Below, piece by piece: positions 52,123 to 61,342 of a stretch of DNA of 64,000 nt. Position 1 is the first letter of the stretch. Each line of letters starts with the position of its first letter. The DNA lies in contig NZ_AP024480.1 of NCBI RefSeq assembly GCF_017347585.1, positions 1,944,001 through 2,008,000 on the forward strand, written 5' to 3'. This DNA is from Caldicellulosiruptor diazotrophicus. GTDB taxonomy: Bacteria > Bacillota > Thermoanaerobacteria > Caldicellulosiruptorales > Caldicellulosiruptoraceae. The position numbers and the translations under genes are program-made. The notes beneath the pieces were generated by a model. The model saw nothing but the letters and a program-made list of their open reading frames with translations, did not search any database and was not told the origin of the DNA.

Positions 52123-53782
52123 CAAAGTCACCTTCCTTGTTTTTTAGTTTTTCTTCATACATTCTTAAGTCTGCAATCTTCAAAAGTTCATCAAGACTTG
52201 TGGTATCGTCAGGATATACGGCAATTCCACAACTTACTTTTATCTTTTTTGGAAGTTGCTGTTCAGATTCTTTTTCTATAAGGTGCTTTATTGTACTTAT
52301 TCTATCTTCTATTACCTCTTTACTGCAATTTTTAAATATGACTGCAAACTCGTCTCCACCAAGCCTTGCAGGAATATCTGTTTTTCTGATATTATCTCTT
52401 ATAATCCTTCCTATCATCCTGATAGCTTTGTCACCCACACTGTGTCCATAAAAATCATTCAAAAGCTTCAAATTATCCATATCAAAGAAAGCTATACAAA
52501 ACTTGCTTTTGTACCTATCTGCAGATATTGATTCCAAAATAAGCTCTTTCATAAAATATCTCCTATTATATATTCCTGTCAGCTCATCTTCTGTTGATAG
52601 ATTTTTAATTTTTTCAATTCTATCAATTTGAAAAAGAAGAGCTTGGGAAAAATTCATAAAAATAGTAAGTCCATCCTTTATCTCATCTGTAAGATTAAAG
52701 TCTTTAAGCTTAGAATAACAAATCAAAAATCCAACAAGTTTATTATACATCAAAACAGGAACAAATACGGCAATTTTGAAAATCTCAGAATTCACAGTTT
52801 CTAAAGTTTCACAGTCAAAAAGTCTCCCAAAGTCTTCAATAGTAAAGGTATTAATTCTATTGAGTTGCAAAAGTTCTTGACTTGCTTTAATTTGAAGGTC
52901 TGAACTTATATTACTATTTTGTTTGTCTTCATCTTTAAATACCACAAGCCTGTAGTTATCATCTTCATGCCAGTAATAAAAACACATCCTTGGAAATATC
53001 TTTGAATACGCCTCATATACAAACTCTACAAGAAGCTCAAAACTCTTCTGTACATCAAGCCTTTCTTTTAACACTTCAGTGCTAAATTTTGATAAACTGT
53101 GTAAAAACCTGAACCTCTGCATTGCAACTGCAAGGAAAATTGCAATAAAAAGATAAAGCAAAGCACCGTTTTGAATTGCTTCTGTATATAAAATTCCTCT
53201 TCTTTTCAATATGGCCAAAAAAACTTCTCCTGCAGCAAATGTTAAAACAAATATTCTAAAACTTTTTGTTTGTTTGAAATAAAAATTTGTAAAGCTTAAA
53301 TATAATAAAATCAAAATTCCAATTGCAACTACTGTTTCACAAAAAATATAAACGTTTGTGGCAGTTATTTGAGAAGTCAGAAAAACTAAATATTTTGAGT
53401 TTCTTATTTTTTCAAACACAAAAAAAACTATCATTGTTATACCTATATTGATTAAAATTGCAGTTTTTTCTAAAAACTTTTTTAGTTTTTCTTGGCACAG
53501 AACTGAAAATATAAGTGCATATATCATTAAAAATTTTAAAGTTATATTTAAAAAAACAAGAGCCTGGACTCTTTCAACTTTGTTTATAACATCTTTTTCT
53601 AAGTTTAGTACATACAAAAACTTTAAAATAACAAGTGACAAAAATATCTTCCCAAAGCTATAAATCAATGTATTTTTTAGTTCCTTCCCTAAAAAAACAG
53701 AAACAATAAATATGCCACTTATAGCGACAACACCAACCATTTCAAAAAGCTTATAAAGACAGAATTCCAACTGAGAACTCAT
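52106..53782 (-). CDS. Membrane-anchored diguanylate cyclase (GGDEF) with GAF-like sensor
   Basis: 558 residues. The N-terminal 220 residues contain about seven membrane helices, followed by a GAF-like domain (about 230-385) and a GGDEF domain. The GGDEF domain shows DELTGIYNRRYFMKELI, AFFDMDNLKLLNDFYGHSVG and PARLGGDEFAVIF, with active-site residues intact, so it probably makes cyclic di-GMP. It overlaps the nucleoside kinase gene by 17 bases. Confidence 0.93.
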   Translation of the reverse strand: MSSQLEFCLYKLFEMVGVVAISGIFIVSVFLGKELKNTLIYSFGKIFLSLVILKFLYVLNLEKDVINKVERVQALVFLNITLKFLMIYALIFSVLCQEKLKKFLEKTAILINIGITMIVFFVFEKIRNSKYLVFLTSQITATNVYIFCETVVAIGILILLYLSFTNFYFKQTKSFRIFVLTFAAGEVFLAILKRRGILYTEAIQNGALLYLFIAIFLAVAMQRFRFLHSLSKFSTEVLKERLDVQKSFELLVEFVYEAYSKIFPRMCFYYWHEDDNYRLVVFKDEDKQNSNISSDLQIKASQELLQLNRINTFTIEDFGRLFDCETLETVNSEIFKIAVFVPVLMYNKLVGFLICYSKLKDFNLTDEIKDGLTIFMNFSQALLFQIDRIEKIKNLSTEDELTGIYNRRYFMKELILESISADRYKSKFCIAFFDMDNLKLLNDFYGHSVGDKAIRMIGRIIRDNIRKTDIPARLGGDEFAVIFKNCSKEVIEDRISTIKHLIEKESEQQLPKKIKVSCGIAVYPDDTTSLDELLKIADLRMYEEKLKNKEGDFDGKTK

Positions 53783-53877
53783 CAATTTATCATTCCTTCA
53801 TTTAAATTTCTTATTCGCCCACATAATAATATATTCCTTGAAAAGTGGGATTGATTTTTATTATACTCTACTTCATA

Positions 53878-53913
53878 TAAAATTTAAAAGGGAGACTTTT
53901 CAAAATCTCCCTT
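53878..53913 (-). terminator. Intrinsic terminator of the 53935 gene
   Basis: Minus-strand AAGGGAGA pairs with TCTCCCTT (8 bp, ten-base loop), then TTAAATTTT. Confidence 0.7.
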
Positions 53914-53934
53914 GGTTTTCGACCAATTCTTTTA

Positions 53935-54339
53935 TTATTCAACTTTGAACATCTCATCAGAAATTAAAATGAAACTACTCAAGTCAAAGAGCAAACTTCC
54001 TTCTGCAAAAAGCTCGTAGAGCAAAATTTTTTTGTTTGCATGCAAAGTCTCACTCCAAGCTTTTAAATGTTTTAAATCTACAAAGTGGTTTTTTATAGTA
54101 GTAACATCGATAAACGCAACATCAAAGGATTCTTGCCAGAACTCTACGCAAACGTTTGGGAAAAGAAGTTTTTTGAGTCGCTGGTAAACCTTTTCAGAAC
54201 CAAAAAAAGAAAACCTCTCAAGTTCGAGAAGTCGTGTAAGAACTAGAATACTTGAGATAAGATGAGCCTCTCCCACATAGGGTTTTAGAACAGTTATAGC
54301 ATGGGAGGTCACAAGTTCATGTCCTTCAAGAACTATCAT
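53935..54339 (-). CDS. Conserved hypothetical protein of unknown function
   Basis: 134 residues, no recognised family, no signal peptide. It has an amphipathic helical first half and a Leu/Phe-rich end. The frame extends upstream into the SRP RNA gene, but I place the start at ATG 54339: GGGAGG precedes it by 11 bases and a perfect promoter (54385-54413) lies between it and the SRP RNA, so the upstream frame is not coding. Confidence 0.6.
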   Translation of the reverse strand: MIVLEGHELVTSHAITVLKPYVGEAHLISSILVLTRLLELERFSFFGSEKVYQRLKKLLFPNVCVEFWQESFDVAFIDVTTIKNHFVDLKHLKAWSETLHANKKILLYELFAEGSLLFDLSSFILISDEMFKVE

Positions 54340-54384
54340 TTGTATCTTATCCTCCCTTTGTAAACCTCTGTTATACTTTTCTAT

Positions 54385-54413
54385 ATTATATTCTAAATCT
54401 AAGTACCTGTCAA
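54385..54413 (-). promoter_or_regulatory. Consensus sigma-A promoter downstream of the SRP RNA
   Basis: Minus strand TTGACA (54413-54408), 17-base spacer, TATAAT (54390-54385), driving the gene at 53935-54339. Confidence 0.88.
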
Positions 54414-54465
54414 TAAAATTATTTACTTTTAGATTTTTATTCCTGGAAAAAGACAAAAATAAAAT

Positions 54466-54740
54466 GGCTGTGCAACCAGCTTCGATATAACCCTCCTGGT
54501 GAAATAGCAGACCTGCCAGGCTCCTGTCATGCACCCCTGCGGCACACGCAAAAAACTGCTTACCGTTGCTTCCTTCCGGACCTGGCGGGGTTCACAGCCT
54601 TCGCGTTGCGCAGGACACAACCATCCTCACCCCGGCCTGCCCTCAATGCCAAAAGGGTTATACCTCAGTCTGGCTATTCGACCCCGCTTTAGCGGATTGC
54701 GGGTTACAGGGCACCGCTACCTCCCCGTCATAGCACAGCC
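54466..54740 (-). ncRNA. ffs: Signal recognition particle RNA, large bacterial type
   Basis: About 275 bases. The conserved Ffh-binding hairpin is present (CAGGTCCGGAAGGAAGCAAC). The 5' end GGCTGTGC pairs with the 3' end GCACAGCC, and an Alu-like 5' domain (GGGGAGGTAGCGG, then the stem CCGCAATCCGCTAAAGCGG) is present, as in Bacillota. A TTTTATTTTTG tail after the terminal stem marks termination. It guides signal-peptide proteins to the membrane with Ffh. Confidence 0.96.
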
Positions 54741-54746
54741 AATTCT

Positions 54747-54775
54747 ATTATACTCTCAAAACCTTATAAAATCAA
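54747..54775 (-). promoter_or_regulatory. Promoter of the SRP RNA
   Basis: Minus strand TTGATT (54775-54770), 17-base spacer, TATAAT (54752-54747). Seven bases later is the predicted first nucleotide at 54740. Confidence 0.82.
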
Positions 54776-54785
54776 CTGCTAAAAT

Positions 54786-55073
54786 TTACTTGCCGTTAGC
54801 CTGAACAAGCCATACATGAGCAAGTTCAAGTGCCTTGTAAAGATTGTCTGCCTCAGCTTTTTTCACAACTCTTTCTCTAACAGTGAGCTTTGGATTGTTT
54901 ATCTGAAGTTCAACCGAAATAGGTGAAGATATTTTATATCCTTTGTAATCTTCTGTTCCCAGAACAACAAACACCGCAACAAATTTGTCGTCTGGATTTC
55001 CATAGTGGATAAGGTTATTTCGAATTTTATAAACCTCTCTCCCTCTATATTTGAACACCTGTGGTAGGCTCAT
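54786..55073 (-). CDS. Small hypothetical protein
   Basis: 95 residues, mixed alpha/beta, soluble, with no recognised family. AGGAG precedes the ATG by 11 bases. It lies 77 bases after the cyanophycin synthetase-like gene on the same strand and just before the SRP RNA promoter. The product might be cotranscribed with the ligase. Confidence 0.6.
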   Translation of the reverse strand: MSLPQVFKYRGREVYKIRNNLIHYGNPDDKFVAVFVVLGTEDYKGYKISSPISVELQINNPKLTVRERVVKKAEADNLYKALELAHVWLVQANGK

Positions 55074-55150
55074 AACAAAATCAACTCCTAATCACCATAA
55101 ATTTTAAAAACTTTTCATAGTGGATATGATACTAAACTTTATTTCGTTTT

Positions 55151-57376
55151 TCAAGCATTGTTTACGAAATTCTTTTTCCTTTTTGCCAGTGCCTCTCTTA
55201 TTTCAAACGTAATATCTCTATTTAATGGCTCTGGCAGAATGATAAAAACACCATCTCCCTTCTTTGCCTTTTTTATGCCCTCAGATACCATCTCAACCAC
55301 ATCTGCAAATTTTGTTATTCTTTTATATATAATTTTACTTCTGTCTTCTATAAAATCCAAATTTTGTTCTTTACCTTCTTCGCACACAAAATAAAGATTT
55401 TTAATTCCAATTGAGTTGAGGCTCAAAGTAAGAATTTTTATATGTTCCTTTTTGTTAACGCTATCAATAATTACTTTTACACCATTTATATCAAATATAT
55501 TAAACTTCCCTGGATTTTGATGTGAATCATTCTTGTACTCAGTCAGAAATTTATATATAATCTCAATATCAACGCCGTAAAAATATAGCGCTGCAATCGT
55601 CTGGAGAATATTGTCAACCGCAAACATAAGCTTGCCTTCGTATGAGTACGGAATCTCCTTGATGTTGCAAAATGAAAAAATCTGTTGACCATCAAAAATC
55701 TTCACAACATCATTATCCAGATACACACATGGCTTTTTCATTTCTATATGAGCCTTTAAATCTGGATGATGATTCGAGATAGATGTAAATACAATCTTAC
55801 ATCTGGCTTTTGCACTGTATAGGTATTTATAAGCATCGTTGATGTTCATAATTAAATACCCATCTTCTTTAATACTTTTACAAAACAAAAGGTTTCTTTC
55901 TATCTGGTTTTGGAAAAATGTATTGGTAATAATACCTACGTAAGGTTCTATCTCTATCTCCTCAATACACTTTTCTGGATTGAATTCAACGAGTTTTATG
56001 TCTGACAAGTCTTCAAAATTTCTGAGATAGAAATTTTCGATTTCACTATCAATTGATGTTTCCAAACCACATCTTTGTAAAATGTACCTCATTATTTGCA
56101 AAATTGTGCTTTTCCCATAAGTCCCTGACACAGCTATTATCGGTACAGCAGGATTTGGCATCTTTTCAAAATACACATCCAAAATAGTGTTGAAAATATC
56201 GCAGTTGCACGTCTGTGAAAATATACGAAGGTCGCAACTTGTCTCAACATCAACAACATATCCTCCAACAACCGAATATGGTAGGGAAATATCTTCTGTA
56301 ACAAAGTCTATAATGGTCACTATATATCCAAACTTTTCTGCAATCTTAATAAAAAGCTGTTGGTTTTCGTATGCTACCTTTTCTGTAACATCTGTAGTTA
56401 TACATCCTGTTTTAAAACTACTCGGTTCCTTTAAGAAAACCTTCATTCCTTTCGGTAAAATATCATCTAACGTAAAACCTTGTTTTAAAATATTCTTTTG
56501 AATATGTTTATTACTTCTCTCACCTTGGTCTAAAAGTTCTGAAATTCTCCTCTTACCATCGCCTATAATGTATGGAGAGGTTCTTTCAATAGCTGCCACA
56601 ACTTTTCCATTTACAACCAGGATCTTGTAGCTTTTACCTGGCACATATCTCTCAACAATTACTCTATTTTCAATACTTTTGACCATATCAAATGCTTCTA
56701 ATGCTTGTTGATTTGTTCTGATATTACCTATATTGGGAGAATCTTTTCTACAACCTTTTATTGAAACTGGAAAGCCTAATTTTTTTATACTGTCTATTAA
56801 TTGGTCAGATGTAAAAACTATATCAAATGGTACAACAGGAAAAGAATAAAGCTTTAAAAACCTCCGAAAAAGTTCTCTGTCACCAGCCAAACCAACTTTG
56901 CTAAAGTCCTGTTCACTTATAATAGACGAAAAAAGTTTTGCATACTTTCCCTCACCAAGCATAAATGTATCAGTATATCCGATTCTTGTAAATCTAATGC
57001 CTCTTTTCATACAAGCATTCTTTAAAAGCCTCGTATTGGGTGAAAGTTCTGTTTCAATTGTAAGTTTCTTTAATTTTGAAATCTTGTCAGGAAAATGTTC
57101 AGGCTCAAATCCTTTTTCTATACACTCTAAAGCAAACTCTATGACCTTGTGTACAAGCATTTGATTGTCATGTTCAATTACAACTTCTATATAGTCATCA
57201 AAATCTAAACATTCACTGTACTCAACCAAGTTATATCCTAAAAGGTTTTGAATATGGATACAAAGCTTTGCAAAGTTTTTTGCTTCTTCGATGTCTCCTT
57301 TTACCTTTAATACTATAACTTTTTTGTCTGAGTATATATTTCTGTAATTGTAAACTTTAATCTTTTCAATCTTCAT
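55151..57376 (-). CDS. Cyanophycin synthetase-like ATP-grasp and Mur ligase fusion, shortened and divergent
   Basis: 741 residues, shorter than typical CphA (about 870). The N-terminal part (about 1-160) precedes an ATP-grasp domain with GFPVSIKG, VERYVPGKSYKILVVNGK, YIIGDGKRRISELLD and SSFKTGCITTDVTEK, all strongly CphA-like. A Mur-ligase-like domain starts near 410 with the P-loop VSGTYGKSTILQIM. The expected ExARGG region is replaced by VEFNPEKCIEEIE, so the ligase half is divergent. No cyanophycinase gene is close. The product polymer, if any, is unknown. Confidence 0.8.
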   Translation of the reverse strand: MKIEKIKVYNYRNIYSDKKVIVLKVKGDIEEAKNFAKLCIHIQNLLGYNLVEYSECLDFDDYIEVVIEHDNQMLVHKVIEFALECIEKGFEPEHFPDKISKLKKLTIETELSPNTRLLKNACMKRGIRFTRIGYTDTFMLGEGKYAKLFSSIISEQDFSKVGLAGDRELFRRFLKLYSFPVVPFDIVFTSDQLIDSIKKLGFPVSIKGCRKDSPNIGNIRTNQQALEAFDMVKSIENRVIVERYVPGKSYKILVVNGKVVAAIERTSPYIIGDGKRRISELLDQGERSNKHIQKNILKQGFTLDDILPKGMKVFLKEPSSFKTGCITTDVTEKVAYENQQLFIKIAEKFGYIVTIIDFVTEDISLPYSVVGGYVVDVETSCDLRIFSQTCNCDIFNTILDVYFEKMPNPAVPIIAVSGTYGKSTILQIMRYILQRCGLETSIDSEIENFYLRNFEDLSDIKLVEFNPEKCIEEIEIEPYVGIITNTFFQNQIERNLLFCKSIKEDGYLIMNINDAYKYLYSAKARCKIVFTSISNHHPDLKAHIEMKKPCVYLDNDVVKIFDGQQIFSFCNIKEIPYSYEGKLMFAVDNILQTIAALYFYGVDIEIIYKFLTEYKNDSHQNPGKFNIFDINGVKVIIDSVNKKEHIKILTLSLNSIGIKNLYFVCEEGKEQNLDFIEDRSKIIYKRITKFADVVEMVSEGIKKAKKGDGVFIILPEPLNRDITFEIREALAKRKKNFVNNA

Positions 57377-57444
57377 ATTAATAAAAGTTTCTCTCCTTTT
57401 CGCTTTTTATTTTGTATTCTTCCACTTTAAAAAAAACTAATACC

Positions 57445-57481
57445 TAAAAAAATAAGCAGGGAAAATGCTTATTTCCCTGCT
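57445..57481 (-). terminator. Terminator of the GntR-ended operon
   Basis: Minus-strand AGCAGGGAAA pairs with TTTCCCTGCT and is followed by TATTTTTTT; the stem overlaps the GntR stop. Confidence 0.85.
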
Positions 57482-58164
57482 GCTGTTTTTTCTTCACTCT
57501 TCTTTTGTTCAATTAGATTTTTTGCTGCGTTTTTAACATGAAGTTTCATATATTCTTCAGCCTTATCAGGGTCTCTGCTGACTATTGCATCAAATATAAG
57601 CTTGTGTTCCTCCATAGCCTCCTCAAGTCTGCCAGGTGTCTCAAAAGAAGTTGCTCTTGCCCTTATTATATAGCTATGGAATGTGGATAAAACATGCTCA
57701 AGCGGCTTGCTCTTTGATGCTTTGTAAATGAGCTGGTGAAACTGCGAATCTGTTTTCATAACCTTTGGAACATCTTTTTTCTTTGTATAAAGTTCCATAA
57801 GAGTTATAATTTCAGTAAGCTCGTCTTCTTCATCTTTTGTAATTTTCTGTGCAGCCCAGCGCGCAGCAAGTCCGTCTAAAAGCATTCTTATTGTGTATAT
57901 ATCCTCTATGTCCTGAGCAGTCACAACTGCCACAAACGCACCTTTGTGAGGAATTGAATATACAAGTCCTTCAAGTTCAAGCTGGCGCAGCGCCTCTCTT
58001 ATAGGTGTTCGAGAAACTCCAAGCTCTTCTGCAAGTTTTACTTCAACAAGCGGGTCTCCAGGTTTTAATACTCCCATCAAAATCTTTTCTTTTATAACTT
58101 CAAAAATTTTTTCATATAAAGGAGAATATCTTGAGTCTTTGTCATCTGAATAACTATATACCAT
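57469..58164 (-). CDS. GntR/FadR-family transcriptional regulator
   Basis: 231 residues. The winged helix is at about 15-80 (EVKLAEELGVSRTPIREALR, followed by LEGLVYSIPHKGAFV). A C-terminal all-helical FCD domain follows, with DGLAARWAAQKI, DSQFHQLIYKAS and EEHKLIFDAI, whose His and Asp bind metal and an organic acid. Being last after aconitase and isocitrate dehydrogenase, it may sense a tricarboxylic acid or related metabolite and control them. GAAGGTGG precedes the ATG by eight bases. Confidence 0.92.
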   Translation of the reverse strand: MVYSYSDDKDSRYSPLYEKIFEVIKEKILMGVLKPGDPLVEVKLAEELGVSRTPIREALRQLELEGLVYSIPHKGAFVAVVTAQDIEDIYTIRMLLDGLAARWAAQKITKDEEDELTEIITLMELYTKKKDVPKVMKTDSQFHQLIYKASKSKPLEHVLSTFHSYIIRARATSFETPGRLEEAMEEHKLIFDAIVSRDPDKAEEYMKLHVKNAAKNLIEQKKSEEKTAAGK

Positions 58165-58191
58165 AAAAAACCACCTTCAAAATCCAAATTT

Positions 58192-59199
58192 TTATATTCT
58201 TTCCATTTCGCGTATGACAGCATCTGCAAACTCTTTTGTTCCTGTTGAACCTCCAAGATCATATGTAACCTCTTTACCTTCTTTTATAACTTTAGCCACT
58301 GCCTTCTCAACTCTGTCAGCTGCTTCAAGTTCGCCCAAGTACCTTAGCATCATGACACCAGAAAGTATGGTTGCGGTTGGGTTTGCTAAGTTCTGTCCTG
58401 CTCTTTTTGGCGCAGAACCATGGATTGGCTCAAATACTGCTCCATCTTCGCCAATGTTAGCACCTGGCGCAATACCAAGTCCTCCCACAAGCCCAGCTGC
58501 TAAGTCTGACAGAATATCTCCGTACATGTTTGGCATCACCAAAACATCATAGTTTTCTGGGCTTTGAACAAGCTTCATGCTCATTGCATCAACAATCATA
58601 TCTTCAAACTCTATATCTGGATAATCCTGCGCAACTTTTCTTGCACATTCTAAAAACAAACCATCAGTGAGCTTTTGAATATTTGCTTTATGCACAGCTG
58701 TGACTTTTCTTCTCTTTTCTCTTCTTGCAAGTTCAAATGCATATTTTACAATCCTCTCACTTGCTCTTCTTGTTATTATTTTAACACCAACTGCCGCATC
58801 ATCGCCAGCCATATATTCAATACCTGCATAAAGGTCTTCTGTATTTTCTCTCACAATGATTAAATCCACATTTGTGTATTTTGAAGGGACACCTTCGTAA
58901 GATTTGACAGGTCTTACATTTGCATAGAGGTTAAGAGCTTGTCTGAGCGCAACATTCACACTTCTAAACCCTGTCCCGACTGGTGTTGTAATAGGACCTT
59001 TTAGTGCAACCTTATTTTTCTTTACACTTTCCAAAACATGGTCAGGAAGTGGCGTCCCATACTCCTGCATAACCTTTTCGCCAGCTTCCACAACTTCCCA
59101 CTCTATTTTTACACCTGATGCATCCAAAACTCTTCGTGCTGCCTCTGTGACCTCTGGCCCAATACCATCGCCAGGAATAAGTGTGATTCTATATGACAT
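58192..59199 (-). CDS. Isocitrate dehydrogenase, NAD-type (isocitrate/isopropylmalate dehydrogenase family)
   Basis: 335 residues, converting isocitrate to 2-oxoglutarate. The substrate helix [18 protein letters not shown] has the eukaryotic-IDH3-like Ser/Asn pattern, favouring isocitrate over isopropylmalate. [26 protein letters not shown] and [17 protein letters not shown] are the metal and cofactor segments. Next to aconitase, the assignment is strengthened. Two ATGs follow GAGGAGG; I use the one at 59199. Confidence 0.87.
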   Translation of the reverse strand: MSYRITLIPGDGIGPEVTEAARRVLDASGVKIEWEVVEAGEKVMQEYGTPLPDHVLESVKKNKVALKGPITTPVGTGFRSVNVALRQALNLYANVRPVKSYEGVPSKYTNVDLIIVRENTEDLYAGIEYMAGDDAAVGVKIITRRASERIVKYAFELARREKRRKVTAVHKANIQKLTDGLFLECARKVAQDYPDIEFEDMIVDAMSMKLVQSPENYDVLVMPNMYGDILSDLAAGLVGGLGIAPGANIGEDGAVFEPIHGSAPKRAGQNLANPTATILSGVMMLRYLGELEAADRVEKAVAKVIKEGKEVTYDLGGSTGTKEFADAVIREMERI

Positions 59200-59240
59200 C
59201 ATCTGTCCTCCTCATATCAAGATTTGTAATAATCTCAATA

Positions 59241-59264
59241 AAGAGGGGATTAAACTCCCCTCTT
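59241..59264 (-). terminator. Hairpin between acn and icd
   Basis: A perfect 9-bp stem (AAGAGGGGA with TCCCCTCTT, six-base loop) with only a short U tail (TATTG). It may end part of the aconitase transcripts or protect the mRNA end. Confidence 0.5.
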
Positions 59265-59270
59265 CATTAT

Positions 59271-61202
59271 TTATTTCATACCCATAGCTTTGGTGAGGTT
59301 TAAAAGCCCGCCATGCAAAATCATCTGACGTTGTCTGTCTGTCAGGTTTAAAATCATTTTGTATTTTAGTCCTTTTGTGACATTTTCAATTATTAAAACA
59401 TCACTTTTTTCTATCTGCTCTCTTGCATTTTCAATTTTGAGCTCATCCAACTCTTCAATTGTATCATAATCACTCGGATTTTCAAACACCATTGGAATGA
59501 TTCCATTGTTAATCAAATTTGCCATGTGAATTCGAGCAAAGCTCTTCGCCAAAACCCCTTTTATACCCAAATAAAGTGGTACAAGTGCTGCATGTTCTCT
59601 GGATGACCCCTGTCCATAGTTTACTCCACCTACTATAAACCCGCCGCCATTTTCGCGTGCTTTTTTAGGAAAATCAGGATCGCATGGTGTCAAGCAGTAG
59701 TCAGACAAATACGGAATGTTTGACCTGTACGGCAAAAGCTTTGCATTTGAAGGCATAATGTGGTCTGTTGTGATATTGTCTCCAAGCTTTATCAGCACTT
59801 TTCCCACAACAATATCTGGCAAAGGTTTTCCTTGCGGGAATGGTTTTATATTAGGTCCTCTTATAACCTCAACCTCGTCAGGATTTTCAGCAGGTGGCAC
59901 TATTAAGTTGTCATTTATAAGAAATCTTTTTGGCATTTCAACTTCTGGTTCATCACCAAGGGTCCGCGGGTCTGTGATATATCCTGTAATTGCTGATGCT
60001 GCAGCAGTTTCAGGAGATACAAGGTAAACTTGAGCAGAAGGTGTGCCACTTCTACCTTCAAAGTTTCTGTTAAAAGTTCTGAGCGAAATACCCCCTGTTC
60101 TTGGTGCTTGCCCCATTCCTATACAAGGACCACACGCACACTCTAAAATCCGTGCACCTGCTCCAACCATTGATGCCAGCGCACCATTTTGAGCAAGCAT
60201 ACTCAATACCTGTTTTGACCCTGGAGATATGACAAGTGATACATGCTCTGCAATGGTTTTCCCTTCCAAAATCTTTGCAACCTTCATGAGGTCTTTGTAA
60301 GATGAATTTGTACAGCTTCCAATTGCAATCTGGTCAACCTTTATACCTTTTAACTCACTCACAGGCACAACATTGTCAGGACTGTGCGGACATGCTGCAA
60401 GTGGCACCAAGCTCGATAAATCTATCTCAATCTCCTCATCATACTGTGCATCGGGATCGGGCAAAATCTCAACAAAGTCAGCCTCTCTTCCTTGTGCCTT
60501 CAAAAATTCGTATGTCACTTCATCAGATGGGAATATAGAAGTTGTTGCACCAAGTTCAGCCCCCATATTTGTAATCGTGGCTCTTTCTGGTATAGATAAA
60601 GTCTTTATACCCTCACCTGTGTATTCAAAAATCTTGCCCACACCACCTTTAACTGTGAGCCTTCTTAAAAGTTCCAAAATAATATCCTTTGCAGAAACCC
60701 AAGGTTGTAGCTTGCCTTTGAGAATTACTTTTACAATCTTTGGCATAATTAAGTAATATTCGCCCCCACCCATTGCAACGGCAACATCCAAACCACCTGC
60801 GCCAATTGCAAGCATGCCTATTCCACCAGCTGTTGGAGTGTGGCTGTCTGAACCCAAAAGTGTTTGACCTGGGACTGCAAACCTTTCAAGATGAACCTGG
60901 TGACAGATTCCATTTCCTGGCTTGGAAAAGTATATACCATATTTTTTGGCAACAGTCTGTATGTAAAGATGATCGTCTGCATTCTCAGGTCCTGTCTGAA
61001 GAGTGTTGTGGTCAATGTATGCAACTGACCTTTTAGTTTTCACCCTGTTAATACCCATTGCTTCAAACTGAAGATATGCCATTGTACCTGTTGAGTCTTG
61101 AGTAAGTGTTTGGTCAATTCTGATTGCTATCTCTTTTCCAGGTACCATTTCACCTCTAACTAAGTGCTGCTTTATAATCTTTTGCGCAACTGTCAAACCC
61201 AT
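59271..61202 (-). CDS. acn: Aconitate hydratase
   Basis: 643 residues interconverting citrate and isocitrate through a 4Fe-4S cluster. Family motifs: GSDSHTPTAGGIGMLAIGAG, SCTNSSYKDL and ECACGPCIGMGQAP (cluster cysteines). The swivelling C-terminal domain has GGVNYGQGSSREHAAL. The ATG at 61202 gives the canonical MGLTVAQKII start, though GGGAGG is 12 bases away; longer starts have no site. First gene of acn-icd-gntR. Confidence 0.95.
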   Translation of the reverse strand: MGLTVAQKIIKQHLVRGEMVPGKEIAIRIDQTLTQDSTGTMAYLQFEAMGINRVKTKRSVAYIDHNTLQTGPENADDHLYIQTVAKKYGIYFSKPGNGICHQVHLERFAVPGQTLLGSDSHTPTAGGIGMLAIGAGGLDVAVAMGGGEYYLIMPKIVKVILKGKLQPWVSAKDIILELLRRLTVKGGVGKIFEYTGEGIKTLSIPERATITNMGAELGATTSIFPSDEVTYEFLKAQGREADFVEILPDPDAQYDEEIEIDLSSLVPLAACPHSPDNVVPVSELKGIKVDQIAIGSCTNSSYKDLMKVAKILEGKTIAEHVSLVISPGSKQVLSMLAQNGALASMVGAGARILECACGPCIGMGQAPRTGGISLRTFNRNFEGRSGTPSAQVYLVSPETAAASAITGYITDPRTLGDEPEVEMPKRFLINDNLIVPPAENPDEVEVIRGPNIKPFPQGKPLPDIVVGKVLIKLGDNITTDHIMPSNAKLLPYRSNIPYLSDYCLTPCDPDFPKKARENGGGFIVGGVNYGQGSSREHAALVPLYLGIKGVLAKSFARIHMANLINNGIIPMVFENPSDYDTIEELDELKIENAREQIEKSDVLIIENVTKGLKYKMILNLTDRQRQMILHGGLLNLTKAMGMK

Positions 61203-61295
61203 TTTGCTTTTAAACCTCCCAAAAATATTGATTGTCATTGTCAAAAATATCTCTTATATTATATCACTGAAGTATACCTGTATACAAGACTTTGC

Positions 61296-61336
61296 AAAAA
61301 TAAATCCCCTCCTCAGCCCATAGCCGATAGAGGGGA
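61296..61336 (-). terminator. Intrinsic terminator after the binding-protein gene
   Basis: Minus-strand TCCCCTC pairs with GAGGGGA around an 18-base loop that may itself fold, followed by TTTATTTTT. Confidence 0.75.
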
Positions 61337-61342
61337 ACTTTC

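Noticed and set aside
54340-54804. ORFs across the SRP RNA, including a long N-terminal extension of the 53935 gene
   Set aside because: The sequence is a highly conserved structural RNA with its own promoter and terminator, followed by a separate promoter for the gene.
59241-59264. Strong operon-ending terminator between acn and icd
   Set aside because: The stem is good but the U tract is weak and spacing to icd is short, so complete termination is unlikely.
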